Origin: Microbacterium invictum
GTDB lineage: Bacteria > Actinomycetota > Actinomycetes > Actinomycetales > Microbacteriaceae
Assembly: GCF_034421375.1 (NCBI RefSeq)
Contig: NZ_CP139779.1
Location: 2,604,001 to 2,668,000, forward strand
DNA: 64,000 bases
Reading direction: 5' to 3'
Made by a program: the position numbers and the translations under genes. The stretch's first letter is position 1, and every line of letters begins with the position of its first letter. The notes under the pieces were generated by a model. It made no database searches and was not told where the DNA came from. It saw only the letters and a program-made list of their open reading frames with translations. This document shows, one piece after another, positions 58,344 through 64,000 of the stretch.

Positions 58344-59872
58344 TGCCGGCGTTTCCTCCCCTCGTTCCGCTTCCGACATCGCTCCTCACCGTGGACGACG
58401 GGCCCTTCCTGCTGACAGCGCGCACCCCGCTGACCGCGGATCCGGATGCCGCGGCGGCGGCCCGCCGCATCCTCTCCGCCGCCACGGCACAGACCCTCGA
58501 CCTGCCCGTCGACGCACGTCCCGCCTCCCCCGCGCTCACTCTCGCGCACGCCTCGGACATCGGGGCGGGCGGCGCCTATCGTCTGGTCGCCGCCGACACC
58601 GGCGTCGAGATCTCCGCCGCCGACGCGGTCGGCCTCGCCGCGGGTCTGCACACCCTCAGCCAGCTGCTGAGGCCCGCCGCCGACGGGTGGGCCGTCCCCG
58701 CGGTCCGGATCGAGGATGCGCCCCGCTTCGCGCACCGCGGACTCATGCTCGACGTCGCCCGTCACTTCTTCCCGGTGGCGGACGTGTGCGCCGTCATCGA
58801 CCGAGCGGCGAGCCTGAAGCTCACCCATCTGCACCTGCACCTGACCGACGACCAGGGCTGGCGTCTGCACCTGCGCTCCCACCCGTCGCTCACCGCCGCC
58901 GGCGGCGGCTCCGCGATCGGCGGCGGCCCCGGGGGCTTCTACACCCGCGAGGACTACCAGGAGATCGTCGCGTACGCCGCCGCCCGGCACCTCACCGTCG
59001 TCCCCGAGATCGACCTGCCCGGGCACACGCACGCCGTCGGTCTCGCCTACCCCCGGCTCGCCGCCGATCCGGTGGTCACCCCCGACCTCGCCGCCGAAGC
59101 CGCGGGCCGCGGCGAAGCCCTCCCCGTGGCGGGCGAGCCCTACACCGGGCTGGGCGTGGGGTTCTCCTCACTCAGACTTGACGACGAGGCGACGTTCGAG
59201 TTCGTCGCCGACGTCCTCGGCGAGCTCGCCCACCTGACGCCCGGGCCCTACCTCCACGTGGGCGGCGATGAGGCGTTCGGCACCGACCCAGACCAGTACG
59301 ACGCCTTCCTCTCCCGCGTCACGCAGCTCGTCGCCGACCTCGGCAAGGTGCCGGTGACCTGGCACGACGCCGGACGCGCCGACCTCGCCCCCGAGACCGT
59401 CGGACAGTACTGGGGACTCACCACCCCCGACGCCGAGAGCGCGGATGCCGCCCGAGCGTTCGTGCGCCGCGCGAGCGGCGTCATCCTCTCCCCCGCCGAC
59501 GCGGTCTACCTCGACATGAAGTACGACCACGACACCCCTCGCGGCCTCACCTGGGCGAATGGCCCGACGAGCGTCCGTCGCGCCTACGAATGGGATCCGG
59601 CGTCGATCATCGAGGGGATCGCCGACGACGACATCGTCGGCGTCGAGGCGGCCGTGTGGACCGAGACCATCGAGGACCTCGCCGGCCTCGACACCATGAT
59701 GTTCCCCCGTCTGGCCGCCGTGGCCGAGGCGGCCTGGTCGGCCCCTCTCGGGTTCTCCCCCGACCGCACCTGGGAGTCGTTCCGGCAGCGCGTCGGCGGC
59801 CTCGCCCCGCTCTGGCGCCGACAGGGGATCGCGTTCCACGCCGACGGCGAGATCCCGTGGGCGGGGGCGTGA
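58343..59872 (+). CDS. Beta-N-acetylhexosaminidase (GH20)
   Basis: 509 aa. An N-terminal GH20b-type domain (1-115) precedes the catalytic barrel: RFAHRGLMLDVARHFFPV, LTHLHLHLTDDQGWRL, VPEIDLPGHTHAVGLAYP, and the catalytic Asp-Glu pair in LHVGGDEAFG. It removes terminal GlcNAc or GalNAc from chitin or glycan fragments. No signal peptide, so probably intracellular and acting on imported oligosaccharides. Own promoter with an operator-like site; divergent from glyA. Confidence 0.93.
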   Translation: MPAFPPLVPLPTSLLTVDDGPFLLTARTPLTADPDAAAAARRILSAATAQTLDLPVDARPASPALTLAHASDIGAGGAYRLVAADTGVEISAADAVGLAAGLHTLSQLLRPAADGWAVPAVRIEDAPRFAHRGLMLDVARHFFPVADVCAVIDRAASLKLTHLHLHLTDDQGWRLHLRSHPSLTAAGGGSAIGGGPGGFYTREDYQEIVAYAAARHLTVVPEIDLPGHTHAVGLAYPRLAADPVVTPDLAAEAAGRGEALPVAGEPYTGLGVGFSSLRLDDEATFEFVADVLGELAHLTPGPYLHVGGDEAFGTDPDQYDAFLSRVTQLVADLGKVPVTWHDAGRADLAPETVGQYWGLTTPDAESADAARAFVRRASGVILSPADAVYLDMKYDHDTPRGLTWANGPTSVRRAYEWDPASIIEGIADDDIVGVEAAVWTETIEDLAGLDTMMFPRLAAVAEAAWSAPLGFSPDRTWESFRQRVGGLAPLWRRQGIAFHADGEIPWAGA

Positions 59873-59878
59873 TCGTCC

Positions 59879-60823
59879 TCACCCGAGCTGCGGCGAGCGC
59901 GCCTCCCAGGTGAGCGGTGCGACGTGCAGCATCCGGTAGGTGTACGAGGAATCCCACCCGTGGAACAGCAGCCATGAATCACCGTCCGGCCCGGTGACGA
60001 CGTCCTGTCCGCCGGGACCTCTGACCTTCTCGTCGAGCGATTCCGTCGAGATCCACGGACCCTCAGCCTTCTGCCACGGGCCTTCGAGGGTATCGGCCAC
60101 GGCGTAGCCGATGGCGTACTCGTCCCCGCCGTAGGAGTTCGCCGAGTACAGCATCGTGAAGCCGCCCTCGTCGTGCGCGACGACGGTCGGCGCCTCGATG
60201 AGGTCACCCTCCCATTCCTGGTCCTGCTTGATCATCCGGGCGGGCTCACCGGCGAGCCCAAGACCGTCGGGCGTGAGAGGCGCCGTCTGAAGCCAGGTGT
60301 CGACGCCGATGGCATTCCCGTCGTTCTTCCAGATCAGGTGCCAGTCACCGTCGACCTGAATGGTCGACGCATCGATCGCGCCGCCTTCATCGGGCGGGCA
60401 GATCAGCATCTCCTCACCCTGCACGGTGAAAGGCCCAAGAGGGTCGTCTGCGACCGCGACCCCGATGCACTGGTAGGTCGGCCGGAAGTTCGTCGCAGTG
60501 AAGTACATGACGAATCGACCCGGCGAGATCTCCGTCACCTCGGGAGCCCACGTCTTCCCGGGGATGATCCACGAAGGCAGGTCGGGAAGCGCGTCTTCCC
60601 GCAACTCCCACGAGCGCAGGTCATCGGAGGTCGCGACCGGCACATTCCTGCGGTTTCCGTCGGAGGAGTACGCCACGTAGCCACCGTCCACCTCCAGAAC
60701 ATCGGGATCGGCGAAGTCCTCACGGAGGACTGGCTCGAGGGTCGGCGCAGCCGCGCAGCCACTCGCCATGACGACCAGGGCGAAACAGAGAGCCGAACCG
60801 GCGACGCCGCGTCGTCGCGTCAT
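59879..60823 (-). CDS. GH43 family glycoside hydrolase, lipoprotein
   Basis: 314 aa. Lipobox ASGC (Cys23), so anchored outside. Five-bladed propeller with the GH43 residues: base Asp in DFADPDVL, pKa-modulating Asp in GGAIDAST and acid Glu in DLIEAPTV. Family members release arabinose, xylose or galactose from plant polysaccharides. It overlaps the stop of the second permease by 4 nt, so the enzyme and importer are one operon: the enzyme cuts, the importer takes up the product. Confidence 0.9.
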   Translation of the reverse strand: MTRRRGVAGSALCFALVVMASGCAAAPTLEPVLREDFADPDVLEVDGGYVAYSSDGNRRNVPVATSDDLRSWELREDALPDLPSWIIPGKTWAPEVTEISPGRFVMYFTATNFRPTYQCIGVAVADDPLGPFTVQGEEMLICPPDEGGAIDASTIQVDGDWHLIWKNDGNAIGVDTWLQTAPLTPDGLGLAGEPARMIKQDQEWEGDLIEAPTVVAHDEGGFTMLYSANSYGGDEYAIGYAVADTLEGPWQKAEGPWISTESLDEKVRGPGGQDVVTGPDGDSWLLFHGWDSSYTYRMLHVAPLTWEARSPQLG

Positions 60824-61734
60824 CCCTTAATCCCCGACTGCGAGACTCCCTCGACGATGAAGCGCTGGAGAGCGATGAACAGCAGGATGACGGGCGCGCT
60901 GGCAATCACGGCTCCGGCCATGAGGAGGTCGTAGCGCACCGCGTTCGCCGACTGCAGAGTCGACAGGCCGGCGGGAAGTGTCTGCACGTCTGGGCTGAAG
61001 AGCACGTAGACGGGCCAGAGGAAGTCGTTCCAGTTGGTTAGCAGCGCGAGCAGCCCCAGAGTGGCCAGCGCCGGCTTGGCCAGGGGCAGCACCACGCTCA
61101 CGAACGTGCGGAAGCGATTGGCCCCGTCCAGTCGCGACGCCTCCTCCAGCTCCACCGGTATCGAGAGGAAGAACTGCCTCATGAGGAATACTCCGAACGC
61201 GCCGGCGGCCGTGGGCACGATGACGGCGATGAGGGAGTTCAGCCAACCCAGCTCGCTCACGATCAGATAGTTCGGGATGACGAGGATCACCGGAGGCACC
61301 AGGAGCGTGGCGATGATGGCGCCGAAGACGAGGTTCTTGCCGCGGAACTGCATGCGAGCCAGCGGGTATGCGGCGAGCGATGCCGTGATCACGACCAGGA
61401 CCGAGTTCGCCACGGCAGCAGTGACACTGTTGAGAAACCACGTGAACACCGGCGTCGACGCCGATCCGAGGATCGTCTGGTACGCCTGGAGAGTCCACTC
61501 TTCGGGGATCCAGCTCGGCGGGACGCTCGTGGCATCCGCTCGCGTCTTGAACGAGGTGACGAGCATGAACACCAACGGGCTGATGAACACGAGCGCGATC
61601 GCGATCAGTGCGATCATGCGGAGGATGCCGCGGACCCGCTGCCCCGGGCTCAGCGAGCGACGCTTCGGGACGGCGTCCACGGGCGTCGGGGATGTGGCTG
61701 TCGCGCCAGCGGGCGCGGGTCGTACAGTGGTCAT
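60820..61734 (-). CDS. Carbohydrate ABC transporter permease (second)
   Basis: 304 aa, six membrane segments after a 38-residue cytoplasmic N-terminus. EAA loop IPVELEEASRLDGANRFRTFVSVVLPLAKP; C-terminus LQRFIVEGVSQSGIKG typical of MalG-type proteins. ATGA overlap with the first permease and 4-nt overlap with the GH43 gene. Confidence 0.93.
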   Translation of the reverse strand: MTTVRPAPAGATATSPTPVDAVPKRRSLSPGQRVRGILRMIALIAIALVFISPLVFMLVTSFKTRADATSVPPSWIPEEWTLQAYQTILGSASTPVFTWFLNSVTAAVANSVLVVITASLAAYPLARMQFRGKNLVFGAIIATLLVPPVILVIPNYLIVSELGWLNSLIAVIVPTAAGAFGVFLMRQFFLSIPVELEEASRLDGANRFRTFVSVVLPLAKPALATLGLLALLTNWNDFLWPVYVLFSPDVQTLPAGLSTLQSANAVRYDLLMAGAVIASAPVILLFIALQRFIVEGVSQSGIKG

Positions 61735-62690
61735 TTGCGCGCCCCCCTGCGCTCACGGAACAGCCAGAACACCACGACGCTCAAGCCGATGAGAAAGAGC
61801 GTCAGGATGTAGCTCATCGCCGCGGCATCGCCCATCTGGAAGTTCCGCAGTCCGGTTTCGGCGATCTGGTAGATCGCCGTCCGCGTCTCGCGCCCGGGCC
61901 CGCCCTGGGTCATCAGATAGGACTGTCCGAACATGTTCGCCGAGGCGATCAGAGTGTTGATGGTGACGAAGGTCAGGATGGGGCGAAGCCCCGGCAGAGT
62001 CACGTTGAGAAACTGCTGCCAGCGGCCGGCACCGTCCATGCGGGCCGCCTCGTAGAGCTCTACCGGGATGTCCTGCAACGCGGCGAGGTAGATGATCGCG
62101 TTGAACCCGAGTGTCCACCACACCGTGACGCCGACGAGCGCTACCCAGGCCGCCGGGGTGGAGGTCAACCACGCCGTGTCGTCGGGAAGACCGAGCAGAC
62201 CCAGGTAGTAATTGACCAGCCCGATGTTGTTGTCGAGCAGGTACCGCCACAGGACCGCCACGACCGCGACGCCCAGCACGTAGGGCGCGAAGTACACCGC
62301 GCGGAAGAAGTTCCGGCCGGGGAACTTCGCGTTCATGAGCAGCGCGACGAGGAGCGGGATGACGAGCAGGAACGGAACGCTCGACACGGTGAAGATCGCC
62401 GTGGCCTGCATCGCCTGCCAGAAGATGCCCGACGTCGTCGACCCGGGTGTGAACAGGTCGATGTAGTTGTCCAGCCCCACGAACGGCTTCAACGGCAGGG
62501 TGTAATCCCACTGATGCAGACTCATCCAGAGGCCGAGTACGACCGGGATGATGACGAACCCCGTGAAGAGCAGCAGATAGGGCGCGAGGAAAAGCCACGG
62601 CGTCGCGCGACCATGGTCGCGCAGCCGCCGCGCGGGGGCACTCGTCTCGGCGAGTGCGCCCGCGCGGGTGGGAAGCGTCGTCTGACTCAT
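61731..62690 (-). CDS. Carbohydrate ABC transporter permease (first)
   Basis: 319 aa, six membrane segments, MalF/UgpA type. N-terminal 30 residues polar; LFLAPYLLLFTGFVIIPVVLGLWMS opens TM1; EAA loop IPVELYEAARMDGAGRWQQFLNVTLPGLRP. Overlaps its neighbours by 4 nt on both sides. No ATPase gene in the operon. Confidence 0.93.
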   Translation of the reverse strand: MSQTTLPTRAGALAETSAPARRLRDHGRATPWLFLAPYLLLFTGFVIIPVVLGLWMSLHQWDYTLPLKPFVGLDNYIDLFTPGSTTSGIFWQAMQATAIFTVSSVPFLLVIPLLVALLMNAKFPGRNFFRAVYFAPYVLGVAVVAVLWRYLLDNNIGLVNYYLGLLGLPDDTAWLTSTPAAWVALVGVTVWWTLGFNAIIYLAALQDIPVELYEAARMDGAGRWQQFLNVTLPGLRPILTFVTINTLIASANMFGQSYLMTQGGPGRETRTAIYQIAETGLRNFQMGDAAAMSYILTLFLIGLSVVVFWLFRERRGARK

Positions 62691-63991
62691 TGCCCGAAGG
62701 TGGCCAGGTTCTCTTCCATCAGCTGTGTCGCGCGGCCCTGCGCTTCCTCGAGCACCTCGGCCGGCTCACCGGCGCCGAGGACGCCGTCTGCGACAGCGAC
62801 CTCAAGCGTCTCGGTGGTCACCGTTCCGATGCCGGGCGCCGTCGGCGTGAATCGCATGCTGTCCAGCGCCTCGGCGATGGGCGCCTGAGGCATGCCCTCC
62901 AGCGCCCCACTGTCGAGGACCGATTGGCGGGCAGGGATCATGGCCGCCCCGGCCCAGTCCTCGGAGTGCTCACTCATCCAGGCGATGAAGACCTTCGCGG
63001 CGTTCATGCGATTCTCGTCGTCCTGACGCGGCAGGAAGAACTGGTGCGATGATGCCCAGGTGGACTCCTGGCCGCCGATGTTCGGGACGGGAGCGCCGGC
63101 ATAGGGCAGGCCAGACTCCTCAAGGTCGTTGAACTGCCAGATCCCGTCCCACGTGATGGACGTCTCGCCGTTCTTGAAGGCGACGTACTGCGCGTCGATC
63201 GCCACATCCTCCGGGCTGTATCCCTCATCGATGATGCCGCGCATCCAGTCCAGCGCCTGAACTCCCGACTCATCGGCGAATGTCGCCTCCGACCCGTCCT
63301 GCGCGTAGGGCTCGCCCCCGAACTGCCAGTCGAGGGTCATGAACATCAGGTGCCCGGGCCACCGCGCAGGCATCCAGAACGGCGTGTCATATCCGGCTGC
63401 CTGAAGCGCGTCGAGGGCCGCCATGAACGATGCCTCGTCGGTGGGGGCCTCCGTGATGCCTGCCGCGGCGAAGTGCTCGGTGTTGTAGTACATCGCCAGG
63501 GAGTGCACATCGAGCGGGATTCCGTACCGCTGACCGTCGTACTCGCCGGCTTCCCACACCGTCTCGGTGAAGTCGTCACCAGTCAAGCCGAGCTCATCGA
63601 CCATGTCATCGAGGGGAAGGATGACCTGCCGTGCGGCGTTGGATCCGAGTTGGTCGAAGTGCATCACGCCGACGTCGGGGCCCTCGCCGGCGGTCACGGC
63701 GGCGGGCAGGCGCTGATAGAAGTCGGCCCACTGCATCGTGTTGGACTCGACCGTGATGTTGTCGTGCTCCTCGTTGAACTGGTCAACCATCTGCTGCATG
63801 AACGGTCCATCGCCGCCGGTGAACCCGTTCCAGAACGACAGCGTCACCTCCGGTCCGTCGTACTCGCCGGTGAAGTCCCCGCCCGATGACGGCGCACCGC
63901 CACCGCAGGCGCTCAACACCAGCGCGGTCGCCAGCATCGCTGAGGCGGTGAGCACCGCCCGGCCCTGTGCTCGTCGGTGTGGCCTTGTCAT
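62687..63991 (-). CDS. Extracellular sugar-binding lipoprotein
   Basis: 434 aa, SBP_bac_1 family. Signal peptide with lipobox LSAC (Cys29), then a Gly/Ser linker and VTLSFWNGFTGGDGPFMQQMVDQFNEEH, the usual N-terminal domain of sugar-binding proteins. The ligand is probably an arabino- or xylo-oligosaccharide, judged only from the GH43 gene in the operon. The start ATG 63991, with GAGGA upstream, lies just inside the window; the promoter is outside. Confidence 0.93.
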   Translation of the reverse strand: MTRPHRRAQGRAVLTASAMLATALVLSACGGGAPSSGGDFTGEYDGPEVTLSFWNGFTGGDGPFMQQMVDQFNEEHDNITVESNTMQWADFYQRLPAAVTAGEGPDVGVMHFDQLGSNAARQVILPLDDMVDELGLTGDDFTETVWEAGEYDGQRYGIPLDVHSLAMYYNTEHFAAAGITEAPTDEASFMAALDALQAAGYDTPFWMPARWPGHLMFMTLDWQFGGEPYAQDGSEATFADESGVQALDWMRGIIDEGYSPEDVAIDAQYVAFKNGETSITWDGIWQFNDLEESGLPYAGAPVPNIGGQESTWASSHQFFLPRQDDENRMNAAKVFIAWMSEHSEDWAGAAMIPARQSVLDSGALEGMPQAPIAEALDSMRFTPTAPGIGTVTTETLEVAVADGVLGAGEPAEVLEEAQGRATQLMEENLATFGQ

Positions 63992-64000
63992 GGAGTCCTC

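Noticed and set aside
59879..63991. Horizontally acquired island for the GH43/sugar importer operon
   Set aside because: GC looks only slightly lower than its neighbours, and no integrase, tRNA, direct repeats or IS remnants flank it.
1..64000. Bare hexamer GGATGC/GCATCC as an enriched word
   Set aside because: Roughly fifty copies by eye against about forty expected at 70% GC on both strands; only the longer octamer GGATGCCG stands out, which is reported separately.

Overview
This 64 kb window is chromosomal DNA from a high-GC (about 70% by eye) actinobacterium. The gene set fits Microbacteriaceae, and a Microbacterium-like organism is my best guess. Reasons are the codon use, the GTP-type PEP carboxykinase beside a RamB/ScfR-type regulator, a DUF4436 protein, frequent GTG starts, and many genes whose only promoter signal is a TANNNT box 6-7 nt before the start codon, the signature of leaderless transcripts. 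The genus is inference. I see no prophage, insertion sequence, CRISPR array, rRNA or tRNA.

Layout. 1-5.7 kb (minus): cytidine deaminase (cut by the window edge) with a BMP-type nucleoside ABC importer. 5.9-7.0 kb: mannose-1-P guanylyltransferase. 7.3-10.8 kb: sdhCDAB. 10.8-17.9 kb: YihY-type membrane protein, exonuclease III, a six-bladed propeller lipoprotein, trpS, a GNAT acetyltransferase and an Fpg/Nei glycosylase. 18-23.3 kb: glpD-glpF-glpK with a divergent SorC-type regulator and a clear operator. 23.3-27 kb: FMN riboswitch and ribD-ribE-ribBA-ribH. 27-35.9 kb: exporters (MHS-type MFS, LysE, ABC-2, ABC exporter), a 71-residue HTH protein and a DHFR-like reductase. 35.9-39.4 kb: pckG divergent from a RamB-like regulator. 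39.4-45.7 kb: DUF4436 protein, AlkZ-like protein, a sugar ABC importer without ATPase and a protease with no visible export signal. 45.7-51 kb: succinate-semialdehyde dehydrogenase, an aromatic-ring hydroxylase, an IclR regulator and an enoyl-CoA hydratase. 51-55.6 kb: transglutaminase-like protein, membrane protein, polar amino-acid ABC importer and two tiny coupled genes. 55.8-58.3 kb: folD and glyA, the latter behind a ZTP riboswitch. 58.3-64 kb: a GH20 hexosaminidase, a GH43 lipoprotein and a second ATPase-less sugar importer.

The genes form several compact metabolic units: nucleoside uptake and deamination, glycerol use, riboflavin synthesis, gluconeogenic control, one-carbon metabolism, aromatic/GABA-type catabolism and glycan use. 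I did not find a complete unknown system. The most novel signals are non-coding: several families of 55-73 bp palindromic repeats confined to gene junctions, a G-rich 37-bp tandem array between two of them, six or seven sharp operator palindromes, the pervasive leaderless promoter layout, and an enriched octamer GGATGCCG that recruits minority codons.
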